Of a stretch of DNA of 64,000 nucleotides, positions 30,316 to 41,339 are shown piece by piece. Within the stretch, counting starts at the first letter, position 1, and every line of letters starts with the position of its first letter. Both the position numbers and the translations under genes were made by a program. Under the pieces are notes generated by a model. That model saw only the letters and a list, made by a program, of their open reading frames with translations. It had not been told where the DNA came from and searched no databases. The stretch covers positions 14,755,001 to 14,819,000 of the forward strand of contig JBBBDQ010000191.1 of NCBI GenBank assembly GCA_037127315.1. Direction: 5' to 3'. This stretch comes from Ascarosepion bandense (lineage: Eukaryota > Mollusca > Cephalopoda > Sepiida > Sepiidae).

Positions 30316-30715
30316 TTCTTCTTCTTCTTCTTCTTCTTCTTCTTCTATGTGTCCTGTCCTTTCATGACGTAGACGATTATGGTTTTCCACGTCTCCCTAT
30401 CCATGGTGACTTTTAGTATGCTTTCTCCTGTCACACCTCGCAAACCCCGTTCCGTCATCTACCCGATCAGGCCCCTCAAATATGCTATCCGCTGCCTTCC
30501 TCTGTCTCTTTTTCCTTCTATCTGGCCTGTCAGTGTCAAGTTCTCTAAGCCTTCTTTCATTATTGCATGTCCCAGGAACTTCAGTTGTCTCTTCCTGGTG
30601 CTCAGTATTAATTTTCTTTTGGTTGCCATTCTTTCCAAGACCTCATCATTGCTCGCATACTCGGCCCATGATATCCGCAGAATCCTTCTGTAGCACCACA
30701 TTTCCGCTAAGGAAC
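30316..30715 (-). pseudogene. RTE-like LINE, RT C-terminus with (GAA)n tail
   Basis: An 80-codon minus frame reads MWCYRRILRISWAEYASNDE, VLERMATKRKLIL, RQLKFLGHAIMKEGLENLTL, TGQIEGKRDRGRQRI. This is the conserved C-terminal block of RTE-type endonuclease-reverse transcriptases. The 3' end (minus) is followed by a GAA repeat, seen on plus as (TTC)n at 30316-30345. A microsatellite tail of this kind is usual for the clade. Confidence 0.75.
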
Positions 30716-30885
30716 AAATGCAGACAGGTTAAAGTTATTAATAGGACACTAAAAACCAGACCCACCACCCGGTTTTAGACTTATTCCACATTTGTTTGTG
30801 CAGTATCATAACGTACTAATAATAATTAATATTTTACTTGTCGGATTTAGAGATTGAAAAACCGCTTTAAACGTTTCTAACTCGT

Positions 30886-31191
30886 TCAGTCAGTTAAGTG
30901 CCATACATGATACACGCTTTGGGTGATCATGTCTCGAAAGAGACATGACTGACTGGGCAGAAGATTATCCGGCAGTAGGTTGCCATTGCTTTCTGCGGTT
31001 GATTGGTTCTATAGCCTTGGTTGGTAACCAATCTAACCTATTATTTAACCCATAACTGGAGGTAAGAGACGGATTAATATCTTTCTTAAGGGTATCTGTG
31101 CGTAAGTGAATGCAAGGAATTCAAATGGAATTCGGATTCGGCTCCCCGATTTGTCGTTCCGAGTCGATGTCCACTGCCTCCACACAACGCA
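30886..31191 (-). mobile_element. tRNA-derived SINE family A
   Basis: Full-length minus-strand copy, from CAGTCAGTTAAGTGCC at the 3' end of the element to the GTTGTGTGGAGGCAGTGGA head. Small deletions lie in the middle. Confidence 0.8.
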
Positions 31192-31194
31192 ATT

Positions 31195-31510
31195 TTTTTA
31201 ACTAAACTTTCAATTAGTGGGTTACAAAGACTCTAAGACGATGAAACGCATTTTACTTGTTTCTATACTCTTTTGCCCTACATTTAAACGTCTCCCCGGC
31301 TACGTGGCAGACAAAACTACAGCCAGAGAACGAAGGCGGTTGGCATTGTATCGAGGTGATAACGTAAGTGATAGCTGTGCCTTGGTTAGAGTCTTAATAG
31401 TTTGCGGTAATTTCGCCTGTGCCACTCTCTTCCGCACCTAGAGTGTGTGGTATCCCAAGAAAGACGCCCTGGTCTACCGATGACGATAATTTCGTCTGAG
31501 AACCTAAAAT
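31195..31510. other. CpG-containing block with a splice-donor-like site
   Basis: The plus-strand open stretch PGYVADKTTARERRRLALYR is followed by GATAAC|GTAAGT near 31363, a good donor consensus. No family was recognised. It could be a non-coding first exon or chance. Confidence 0.2.
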
Positions 31511-32059
31511 TAATGAACAGTCTGTCGACAATTCTTCAATTGCAATAAATTTGACGCCTTCTTTAAATTGAACATTTTTAAAAACGAAACTTTGCCGAGC
31601 GTCTTTTCATTCTTCCATGTTGATATTTTCATCAAGTCCTTCTCGTCCCCTACTTCTTCTCTTGTCAGCCATTCCCCTAACATTCTTATGATTTTGGTAT
31701 CAGAAGCCAATGAAATTAGTGCTTATACGATTTGAATTTTATAAGCAACCTGGTATAACCCTATTTCCACGTAAATATATATACTTTTTGGTTTAATACA
31801 ACAGAGTGAAGGAAATTATTATTACTGGTATTGTTTATTTTGCAGTTTATTGTAATTCGCGATATGAGCTCTGCTTAAAAAAATATTTGATACTATGTAC
31901 TTGTAAAATCCGAAAGGTGGAGAAATTGGTTGGAAATTGGGGAAATAGAAAAAAAAATTTCCCATTGTATTCAGAAGCGAATTTTTGCCCGGTAAAAGTG
32001 GAAGGCAAAAATAGTCAAAACAAGTTGTCAGAAACTTTTTGATGGGGTTAGGGTAAGGT

Positions 32060-33060
32060 CAGATCCTTAGTTCCCATATTTTGATGGGAAATGATTTTAA
32101 AATTTTTGAAAACATAAAATGATGTAATTAAGAAGGAAAAGACGAAGAGAAAATTACGTCATATGAGGTGTTGTTGCTTCATTGGTTGAGCCAAGGGCAT
32201 GGTATAACTCCACCTTGAATTGTGTAGATGGAAGAAATCTCATTGGTTAATGTTTTGATTTGCATATATACCTGGTGTTTGTCATCCATTCTCCAAGAGA
32301 ATTGGAGATAACTATAAAAATCGAGACCCCAGTGAGAAAAATCAGAGTTTTGAGTAGTTTTTGAAATTGCAGTCGAGATGTAATGACTGAGAGAAAAGTA
32401 TTCCCAACTGGGGGCCACGACCCAGGGACTGGTCGCCTTCCATAGAGTTCCGGGCTGAAGATGTAAAGAAACGTAGAAAAGCCTGCCGCCGATCAACTTA
32501 AGAGTTAAAGTCGAATAATGCGCATCCGATAGAGTCCTAGCTAAAGATGTATAGAAACAGAATGAGCCGAGAAAGAGTTAGCTGAAAAGATATTTTTTAT
32601 TGCCGAGCGAAGGAGACAAGACGAATCTACTATGATCACCAGAATACCCAACTTCGGCTGTTTCCGTGAAGCTTCGGCAAAGAACCAAGTTTCAGAGCTG
32701 CCGAGCGACAGAGACCAAATGACCCCACTACTGCCGTCGCTACAGTCGCTAACATTCGCTCTCTTTCGGCTATTTTCGTAAAGCTTCGGTAAAGAGCTGT
32801 GTAAAGACTTGTTTTTATTTGGAAAATTGAAAGCTCTGATTATTCTTAACGAAAACTTCACACCGTTAAGAAAAGACTTTTTTCTATTTGGAAATTTTAA
32901 ATGTCTGATTACTTAAACGAATCCTTCTCTCCGTTGTAAACTTTGAAATTCTGCGATTGTACATTTTGCTTTTATTATTATTTTTATATATATATATATA
33001 TATAAAGACTTTTTTGGTAACTCATCCAGGCGTCTTCGGACTTATTCATTTATTTCTTTT
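32060..33060 (+). other. Complex block with TATA box and short tandem duplications, possible solo LTR
   Basis: A TATA-like CTATAAAAATCGAGACC (32310-32326) is followed by three sets of imperfect tandem duplications: 32440-32510/32530-32590; the TTCGGCT...AAGCTTCGG blocks at 32653-32690/32766-32802; and AAGACTT...CTGATTA at 32804-32870/32872-32935. The block ends near TTTTGGTGCCGTG (33057-33069), which could be a primer-binding site. The composition differs from the flanks. An LTR is plausible, but neither defined TG...CA ends nor gag/pol were found. Confidence 0.3.
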
Positions 33061-33099
33061 GGTGCCGTGTTTTTCTTTTTCTTTGTTTTTTTTTCAATA

Positions 33100-33280
33100 C
33101 AAGTGATACACGTGTGTCCGGTCTCGTTTGAAGTGTTAGAGAAACGGCTACTGGGTTTCAACGTGTTTTTCCTATCAAAGAAGACAGCGTGGACAGGGAA
33201 GTTCACCGTTGTAATAGACGTCTTGAAGACCAGTGACGAGGCCATCATCACGATTAACGACCCGAGAGCGTCGTCATAAT
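33100..33280 (+). CDS. Possible exon, unknown protein
   Basis: A long pyrimidine tract ending CAATACAAG (33070-33103) resembles a 3' splice site. The frame after it reads HVCPVSFEVLEKRLLGFNVF, FLSKKTAWTGKFTVVID, VLKTSDEAIITINDPRASS and stops at 33277-33279. Codon use looks protein-like, but the family is not recognised. It could belong to the retroelement suggested just upstream. Confidence 0.25.
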
Positions 33281-33484
33281 TAGTACCGTTTCGATAGCAT
33301 CAACCCACTTACGTTCCGGTCATCATCATCACAAGAGGTTCCGGACCAGGGGCAGCGAGCCAGCTGGGGGCAGAGTGTCCACATCTGGGATTTAGACCAA
33401 TATTGAGGTGAATTGATTTTTTTCGCAAGAATTTGCCTTCAAATTGTTTCAATGGATGCTTTAATTTTTTATCTTTGGGACTTC

Positions 33485-33606
33485 TTCTTTTTCTTCTATG
33501 TGCCGTGTCCCTTCAGAAAGTAGTCGATCATGGTTCTCCACAACTTTTTGGGGCAAGAATTAATCCCTAAGTTGTTTAGATAGAGGCTTTAAATTGTTAT
33601 CCTTAT

Positions 33607-33647
<41 letters not shown>

Positions 33648-34310
33648 GTGTTGTGTTCTATCAGAACGTAGTCGATCATGGTTCTCCACAACTTTCTTTG
33701 GGAAAGAATTAGTCCCCAAGTTGTTTCGTTGGAATCGTAAATTTTTATCCTTGGATCTTCTTGTATGTGCCTTGTCCCTTCAGTACGTAGGAGACCATTG
33801 TTCTCCACAACTTCCTATCCTTTTTAGTTTCTTAGTTTTGATTTTCCTTTCCTGCTAATCCTTGTTCTGACACCCAATAACTCAAGCTCCTTAGGTAGGT
33901 TACTGACTGTTTTGCTCTGTCCTGCCTGCCTTCAATATGTCCCTGAGTGTCAAATTGTTTCCAAGCCCTCTTTCCTCATTATGTCTCCTAGAAGTTTCAA
34001 ATATCTTTTTCTGATCTGGAATATAAATGTTCTTTTTGTTTCTATTTTTCTTGAAATTTCCGCGTTACTCACATATTCAGTCTATAGTATTCTGAACATC
34101 CTTATGTAGATCCAAATTTCTATTACCACAAATCTCTTTTTCATCTCCGTTGAGTTTGTCTAAAATCACTGCAATAGAGAAGGACTGATACTATATAGTT
34201 TAGTAATATTTTCATTATTTCTAACTAAATTTTCCTTTTTTCTTGATACTTTGCTGAGCTTTCGAAAGGCATCTTTCGCTCGTAGGATTCTTGAATAAAA
34301 TATAAAATAC
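33485..34310 (-). pseudogene. RTE-like LINE 3' part with repeated 3' end
   Basis: Minus-strand debris of the RT C-terminus (34000-34300) is followed by three partial copies of the 3' terminus. They are recognised on plus by GTCGATCATGGTTCTCCACA at 33522 and 33671 and by a degraded version near 33790. An (ATT)n array lies at 33607-33647. Frames are broken throughout. Confidence 0.6.
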
Positions 34311-34414
34311 CGTATTTAGTAAAACTTTTGTTTCATTTTATGCCTTGCTTGTTTTTTTTTTTTCTTTTTTACTTGCTTAGACCACACTGACATCAGTTGT
34401 GTAGTTTTAAAAAT

Positions 34415-35102
34415 TATATTTCACCCCAAGAAAGGCGACAAAAGCCACTAGTATTCAAGGGTTTATTAAGAGTGAGAAAATCAGAGAGGATAATAAGAGA
34501 ACATGTTTCATGGAGACAGAAGATGACGATTTGATATTGCATTACAACTTTTGTAGATTATAATTAGCAGAGAAACATGATACCGGAGGAGAGTACAACA
34601 AGTGAGAAGATCGGGAGAAGAAATTATTAGCATAGAACTTACGTTTACAAGCAGTATTTTCAACTGTGAAATGATGAGACTTAGCTGCCAACGAATTCTA
34701 CGCTTAATAAAGCCAAGGTATTAAAGAGCAATGCTCATCATAACAATTGCCGTGAAAATATTTATAGAAGAGACACGAGGACGCTATGCTTCGGCGTTGG
34801 GAAAGTGGCTGAAATTATAACGCCGGGTCAAGACCGATAATATTTCAAACTCTTCCTTGTCAAGTATCTATAGATATATAGCAGTAGCACAAGACGAATG
34901 ATAGATTTAAATGTACAAGATGGTTTGTGGCAAGACAAATTGACTGGCATGACATAAAGACCTGACTTTTTTCGTGGAAGACCTACCAATGGATTGAACA
35001 TAATCATTGTACTGCATGTCAGGGGAGAGCGTGAGAACACGAAGGTCCTTTAATTTGCTCTTTTGGAGGTTAACAATTGCCTAAGATTTGGTTAAAGTTA
35101 AT
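34415..35102 (-). pseudogene. Jockey-like LINE RT C-terminus, source of the Helitron-carried copy
   Basis: The minus strand reads LTLSPDMQYNDYVQSIARSS, TKKV, CHASQFVLPQTILY, then IYLDTLTRKS and DLTRRYNFSHFPNAEA across frames. It reaches the 3' terminus CTTTCTTGGGGTGAAATATA at about 34440-34421. The LINE is continuous across position 34903, where the copy at 39.9 kb begins, so this locus is ancestral. It is interrupted at 35103 by a SINE. Confidence 0.7.
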
Positions 35103-35403
35103 TCAGTCAGTTAAAGTGCCATACGTAATACACGCTTGGGCGATCATGTCTCGAAAGAGACACGACTGACTGGGCAGAAGATTATCCCGCAGTACGTTGC
35201 CATTGCTTTCTGCGGTAGACTGGTTGCCGACCAAGGCTATAGAACCCAATCTGTCCTGCTATTTAACCCATAACTGGAAGGAAGAGACGGAGTAATACCT
35301 TTCTCAAGGGTATTTGCGCGTAAGTGAATACAATGGATTCAACTAGAATTCGAACCTCGGCTCCCCGGCTTCTCGTTCCAAACTGATATCCACTGTACCA
35401 CAA
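35103..35403 (-). mobile_element. tRNA-derived SINE family A inserted in duplicated DNA
   Basis: About 301 bp, minus orientation. The Helitron-carried copy of the same locus at 39.9-40.4 kb lacks it and gives the empty site (near 40092). The SINE therefore arrived after the copy was made, or was absent from the copied allele. Confidence 0.85.
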
Positions 35404-35757
35404 CAGCTTAAAAACGAACAGCCTGTCTTGTATTATTGCGTATTTATATAAAAGAACATAATAAGTAGATATTCGTCAGTCTTGGGAGACTGTGAAATCT
35501 ACTAGGGTGGTTAGGTGATCCCTGTTACAGACGTTTGCTCAGACACACTTATTTCAACACCCACATAGATAAACTCTGGTTTATACTGCAACTATGATTA
35601 GGGAACTTTCAATTACTAAGAGAGACCACATAATCTGCCGTGATCAGTAGTTTACTAAGGCCAGTACGCTTAAACCCTTGGCCACAATGACATATGACCT
35701 CGCGCTTGCACAATCATCAACAGTATTGTTTACCCATTTTCACCTATTTTTAATGAT
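35404..35757. repeat. Unidentified segment duplicated at 40.1-40.4 kb
   Basis: Nearly identical to 40092-40436. Neither strand encodes a recognisable protein. Confidence 0.7.
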
Positions 35758-36060
35758 TCCACCTCAAGCAAGGCGATAATGCCACTAAGATTCAAAGGCT
35801 TACTGGGAGGGTAAGAGAATGAGAAAAGTTTAGTGAAGAGAAAGGGTAGTAAAAAACAGATTTCAGGAAAGATGCAAGATCGTGATTGGCGTAGAATTTA
35901 GATTTTTCAAGATTGTAGGTGGCTGTGAAGCAAGAAATCAGGATAGGCGAGTGGGAGAAAAGAAAATCTCAGAATAGAACATACGGTTATATCTAGCTAG
36001 TTCAACGCTAAAATAGTGAAACCTAGTTGCAGTCGAGGCACCAATGAAGACTTAAAATCA
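35758..36060 (-). repeat. Jockey-like LINE 3' end
   Basis: Minus strand: CTTGCTTGAGGTGGAATCAT at about 35777-35758 is the family 3' terminus. Upstream 3' UTR and C-terminal debris extend to about 36060. Confidence 0.5.
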
Positions 36061-36309
36061 TTGCTATTATTTTCAGGTATTTCCCAACGGTGCCGCACCC
36101 TAAGATCATCTCCCCAGGCAAAAGATATCCAAAGCAAGTTAAGAAACAAAAAAATAGATTCAAAATGAATTGAATATTAGCAACCGACGAAACTCCTCAT
36201 TTTAATAATGGTATATTCCGTTGTTATGGTAACACGAAGAATGATTCGCTTACTCGCATCGATTATCTCTTAACAAAATTTCTCATTACTTAGTGTGTAC
36301 AGGCTGCGT

Positions 36310-37015
36310 GAAGAATAAATGTATGAAAGAGAAAGAGTGTGGGAGAGTAATTTTCTTAATGTCGCTTGATAACGGACGGAAAACAAATGAAATGTTTATG
36401 TCATTTCTAACTTCAGAATATGCAAATATCGAGTGGGAATTAAAAAGAAAACTTTGCACCATTATTTTCTTTTTTTTTGATCGGCTAACAATAGACACAG
36501 CTTTACAAAAGCTAAACAAAGTATTAAGAAACGAGAAAAATTCAATTGGAAGCAAAGAAAAGAGTATTGAACTGTTACGTAACATCAGTCTTCCTACATG
36601 GCAGTGATTGCTTGACAATCTCTTCACAGTATAGAGACTTGAATCAACAGAAATGTGGTTCTGCAGAAGGATGATGAGAATACCATGGACCAAAAATGTA
36701 AGCAACGACGAAGTTCTAGAGAAAATAGAAACAAAAAGGAAATTTATAATTAACATCAGAAAAAAGACTGTTCAAATTTCTAGGGCACTTAATGACGAAA
36801 GAGGATTTGAAAAGTTTGACACTTACATATTGAAGGCAGACGGGACTGAGGAAAATTGCACATAACGATCTTGTGTAAATTCTTGTCAGAACAGAGTTTG
36901 GGAGAGAAAAAACAAAGGACAAAATTTGCTAAGAGCTACAAAGGACAGGAATTTGTAGAAAGCCATTATCGTCAACATCCTGAAGGGACGTGGTACCTAT
37001 AAGAAGAAAAGCGAC
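36310..37015 (+). pseudogene. RTE-like LINE RT C-terminus and 3' end
   Basis: Plus frame: EMWFCRRMMRIPWTKNVSND, EVLEKIETKRKFIINIRKK, then LMTKEDLKSL-like debris. LRATKDRNLWKAIIVNILKG and RGTYKKK follow at the terminus (GAAGGGACGTGGTACC, 36981-36996). Matches the minus-strand copies at 30.4 and 48.9 kb. Confidence 0.7.
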
Positions 37016-37019
37016 AAGG

Positions 37020-37980
37020 GACGTAGTGGCAAGCACGTCACGCCCGTATTGGCTTTTTGACTTCTCAACAAAAGAAAAAACAACTTGTTAAAGCGTCATC
37101 ATTTTACCGTTTTTTTACTAGCAAACGCAATTTTTCTGTTAAACAAAAACAAAAGTTAAACAACGAAACAACAAAACTTTCCTTGTTCACTTCTTTTACT
37201 TTGTTTTTGTCAATTTATTTCCACGTGTCCATTCGGAACAAATTCCATATAACAAGATATTTTTCGCTTCGCGTCTTTTGGCGGTCTCATTTTTTTTTCT
37301 TTTTAGAACGACCAAAAATGAAGTCACGCTTCGTTAATTTTCCTTCACGATTATTACATTTCTAACACGAAACTCAATTGACATGATAGCATCATTTTAT
37401 GAAAGCAAAAGCGTGCCTTTATCCCGTTATAAGAATTCCACATCATTTATTCGAATATATGTAATTTTATTCGTTTATCCGAATCTATGTAATTTGCATT
37501 ACTTCGGTGATCTCAATAAAATCCTCAGATGAATTGATTGGTGGAATAAAAATGATTGTTCAGGTCGTTAAAAGACAAAATGGCGTCAAAATAGACTTAG
37601 AGAAATATTTCATTATTATTTCTATCGATAATATAAATGTATCTGCTTTCTTTTAAAAAGATTCGTTTCGTAATTTATATTATTTGCGGAATCTATTTCA
37701 CTCGCCCGTATCGCATCAGGTGAGATATGAATTAAATTAGACAAAAATGGGAAAGTAATTCGATAATTCGGAAAAATATTATCTCAGTGATTGTTGATAT
37801 TGTTTTATTCTTTTTTATTATGGATAAACGTAATTCGAACATTCTCGGACAATCGACAATCATTATTATAAGACACTGACAAACATGATTTAAATATTTT
37901 TATGACTTATTGAAACAGTGACACGATATGTTTAGAATATTACTACCACATATGGTCCGGTTTCCCTACTATTTACCTTG
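37020..37980. other. AT-rich spacer, nothing recognised
   Basis: A 102-codon open frame at 37057-37365 is low complexity (K/F/S-rich) and has no motif. Confidence 0.5.
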
Positions 37981-37984
37981 AGTT

Positions 37985-38650
37985 CCTTGATTGAATCGCA
38001 AAAAGAATCAGCAATATTATCGATCCTGATCTGGCAATTCGATTTCAGTCACTCTCCCACTGCTGTAAATTTTCTATAAATACTTTCATGGTAATTGTTC
38101 GGATGAACCCTTCGCCATGGTACTTAAACTTTTTAAGTTTAAGCGCAGTACTAGACTGGTGCGGATGTGCGTTGTAGTGCAGTGGATATCGGCTCGGAAC
38201 GAGAAATCGGGGAGCCGAGATCGAATTCCAGTTGAATTCATTGCATTCACTTACGCGCAAATACCCTTGGGAAAAGTATTAATCTGTCTCTTCATTCCAG
38301 TTATGGGTTAAATAACAGGACAGATTGGGTTCTATAGCCTTGGCTAGCAACCAGTCTACCGCAGAAAGCAATGGCAACCTACTGTGGGATAATCTTCTGC
38401 CCAGTCAGTCATGTCTCTTTCGAGACAAGATCGCCCAAGCGTGTATCACGTATGGCACTTAACTGACTGACTAGACTGGGGTTGAGATCTTATAGATTTA
38501 CAGTTGAGCTGGCTAGATGTAGCCATAAATTTTATGTTGTTTTTTTCTCGCACTTCTTATTTAGGAAACTCTCCTCCGGCTCCATTCTTCTCAGCCAACT
38601 TTAAATTGCAAGAATTTAAATGCAGTGTCAGGTATTATCTAAATCCTTGT
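37985..38650 (+). pseudogene. Jockey-like LINE RT C-terminus split by a SINE
   Basis: Left part: QRISNIID-like debris, DLAIRFQSLSHCC and FYKYFHGNCSD-like sequence (37990-38110). Right part: YRFTVELARCSHKFYVVFF and LQEFKCSVRYYLN (38500-38640). The SINE at 38160-38469 with its duplication separates them. Stops are present. Confidence 0.65.
38160..38469 (+). mobile_element. tRNA-derived SINE family A inside a LINE
   Basis: A 310-bp copy flanked by the 10-bp duplication ACTAGACTGG (38150-38159, 38470-38479). The LINE RT fragment on its left (37985-38149) resumes on its right (38480-38650), a clear nested insertion. Confidence 0.85.
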
Positions 38651-38699
38651 GCAAATTAATCAAAACAAAATGAATCATATCTTTCTAGGATCTTTCACA

Positions 38700-38925
38700 C
38701 TCACCTTTATCACGTATACGTCGTCTCTTGGCGTTGTTTTCACTTCTGATCGTATTTTCCTTTATGTTTTGGACTGATGGGTCCAGTTTGTTTCTTCGCC
38801 TTGATGATATGACTGACAGCTGAAAGGCTGACACCAACAATATCTGCAATCTCTCTGTAAGGCTTCCCAGTGTGTTCATGCAGCGTTACAACTTTCGTAC
38901 GCTTTCTTGAAGTAACGTCCATTGC
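38700..38925 (-). pseudogene. Tc1-like transposase N-terminal HTH
   Basis: The minus strand reads MDVTSRKRTKVVTLHEHTGK, PYREIADIVGVSLSAVSHII, KAKKQTGPISPKHKG, ending in degraded QRQETTYT. This is the paired-type helix-turn-helix of Tc1 transposases, with the GRKRKTT linker partly preserved. The catalytic domain is absent, leaving only the DNA-binding end. Confidence 0.7.
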
Positions 38926-39123
38926 AAACAATGGCCGTAGGACAACTAATCGACAGACGAGACAATAGTGTCCTGGCGTGATAAAAATCTGATGCAATCA
39001 CTGATGACGCAATATTTTTCATCGCCAAACAAATTTAATCATACACCCCGAAAATAGATTAATATTACTGCAAATGACCTAATTTGATGAAAAAATAGAA
39101 ATCGATTACACACGATTACATCG

Positions 39124-39158
<35 letters not shown>

Positions 39159-39165
<7 letters not shown>

Positions 39166-39889
39166 TATTTATAAATGGAACTGTGTGTGTGTGTGTGTGT
39201 GTGTGTGTCTGTCTGTCTGTCTGTGTCCGTTACCTCTAAACTCTGAAACGGCTGAACCGATTTTCTTGAAAATTTACAGTTGTACTATAAGCGTCTGCGA
39301 GTGTTCTTAGCTAGGTTTTGTGTCGAGGTACCCCCCGATAAATATCAAAAATCGATAATCGAAACAATCAGGTTATAGAAGGAGTGGTTCGATTTTAATC
39401 AAATTTGATACACTCATAGACAATGACATAAGAAACGATATTCAGAAGTTTCAAGGTTGAAGTTCTTACAATAGTGCAGAAAATCGATAATATATATATA
39501 TAAGGCAAGATGTTTGTGTGTGTGTCTGTTTATTTGCCTGTATGTTTGTATTTTTTCAGCCCTTTTATTTTAGTCTTTGCATCGGGTTTGGCTCTAAGTA
39601 GGTATAATCGTAGTTCTTACTCTCAGATATGATATCATTTACTCAGATAACTTATTTAGCCTTCAAAATTCAGTTTACGACGAAAAAAACGTATTTGATA
39701 TCGATACCAGGAAATCTAAATTTGACTGACATCCATTCATTTTTCTTTCAGTCTACGGTTTCGCTTTAACTGGAAACAACTATTGCTTTTTAGTCTTTCG
39801 TGCCAATGTTCAAAGAATCTGAGCTCCAGGACCATGGATTAGTTTTAAAGCTTTCATTACACCCAAGCAATGCCGAGCTATACTGCTAG
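39159..39889 (+). mobile_element. Non-autonomous Helitron, first unit
   Basis: Same sequence as the Helitrons at 51.4 and 62.4 kb. It starts AACTTATTTATAAATGG (its TC end is lost in the TA array 39126-39160), contains GGCTGAACCGATTTTCTTGA near the 5' end, and has the 3' terminus GCAATGCCGAGCTATACTG plus CTAG (39886-39889). (GT)n and (CTGT)n repeats lie at 39183-39225. No Rep/helicase is encoded. Confidence 0.8.
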
Positions 39890-40468
39890 AAGATTTATAA
39901 ATGTACAAGATGGTTTGTGGCAAAACAAATTGACTGGCATGACATAAAGAACTTACTTTTTTCGTAGAAGACCTAGCAATTGATTGAATATAATCATTGT
40001 ACTTCATATCAGGGGAGAGCGTGAGAACACGAAGGTCCTGTAAGTTGCTCTTTTGGAAGTTAACAATTGCCTAAGATTTGGTTAAAATTAATTACAGCAG
40101 CTTAAAAACGAACAGCCTGTCTTGTATTATTGCGTATTTATATAAAAGAACATAATAAGTAGACATTCGTCAGTCTTGGGAGACTGTGAAGTCTACTAGG
40201 GTGGTTAGGTGATCCCTGTTACAGACGTTTGCTCAGACACACTTATTTCAACACCCACATAGATAAACTCTGGTTTATACTGCAACTATGCTTAGGGAAC
40301 TTTCAGTTACTAAGAGAGACCACATAATCTGCCGTGATCAGTAGTTTACTAAGGCCAGTACGCTTAAACCCTTGGCCACAATGACATATGACCTCGCGCT
40401 TGCACAATCATCAACAGTATTGTTTACCCATTTTCAACAGTATAGCCCGAGCAACACCGGGCTATACT
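39890..40468 (+). mobile_element. Helitron-carried copy of 34.9-35.7 kb with a second 3' hairpin
   Basis: 39891-40436 duplicates 34903-35102 plus 35404-35742, without the SINE found at the source. It begins right after the first Helitron 3' end (CTAG). It finishes at a second Helitron-type hairpin, AGTATAGCCCG / CGGGCTATACT (40439-40449, 40458-40468), whose following CTAG is changed to CTAT. The minus-strand open frame here (39810-40007) is LINE RT debris fused to Helitron sequence. Confidence 0.75.
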
Positions 40469-40508
<40 letters not shown>

Positions 40509-40601
40509 CTGATATGATTTTACATTCCAATTTCATTTTCAAGTTTTGGTATGAAACAAATTTAATTGTACATTATTCAATAAATGAAACGCTAGTACTA
40601 T

Positions 40602-40708
40602 AATGAACTTACCAGTCAACTACCATTCCAGCATTCACATTAATCGTAAACTGATGCAGGCGTCTAACCTGTGTTGTACTATGGGATTCCGATCCGCCCA
40701 TCTAAAAA
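40602..40708 (-). pseudogene. Fragment of the 43-44 kb DDE transposase
   Basis: About 107 bases nearly identical to 43797-43905 (GCATTCACATTAATCGTAAA, GATTCCGATCCGCCCAT). Not an independent gene. Confidence 0.65.
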
Positions 40709-40974
40709 TTCCAAATCTACAAACGGTCAGTTCATAATCTGCACCTTATGATTGCGTAGAGCATTAAATTCACAGTCGTGATATATACGTAAGATAATAT
40801 GTATATTTGTTAATATATATTTAAAAGCTATGTTATATTTCATTGAGTGCTGTTCTATTAACACCAGATACTTATTTATGGGCGTGTACCTGCATGTATA
40901 CAAGTATTTATACTTATTTACACCCATACCTATATATGTATATATATACGCTAGGTTTTAAATGAATTCATAAG

Positions 40975-41330
40975 AAGTTCCTGGGCATGACAGTAAGCTG
41001 CATCTAGCAACAAGGCCTCTGATTGCGAGGTTGTGAGGAACATGGAACCACCTCTTAATTGCTGTTGTTCCCAGGTCCACCCTGAGCCGGAGTGGCAGCA
41101 CCTGTTAGGGCCCTAGCTATGAGCAAATAGTTAACCCCCAAACTGGGGTCAAAACTCTATGAAAGTATAAAAAATATACTTTTATAGAAATATATACAAA
41201 AAAATGGACTTTATAGAAAAATATACATTTTTGAAGGAAAATATTACCAACAATACATTTTTGAAGAAAAAATTATTCTCAGCAAAACATTTTTAATACA
41301 AAACTAGAAAACATTTTCAGTTTTCTAAAA
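40975..41330 (-). repeat. Unclassified dispersed repeat X, inverted copy
   Basis: On the minus strand it gives the same order of blocks as 29955-30250, including TTGGGGGTTAACTATTTGCT, which also links it to 55.4 kb (TTTGGGGGTTAATTTTTTGC). Confidence 0.6.
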
Positions 41331-41339
41331 TAAAAAAGA

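Noticed and set aside
36286..36756. 156-codon minus-strand open frame
   Set aside because: Antisense of the plus-strand RTE-like LINE fragment.
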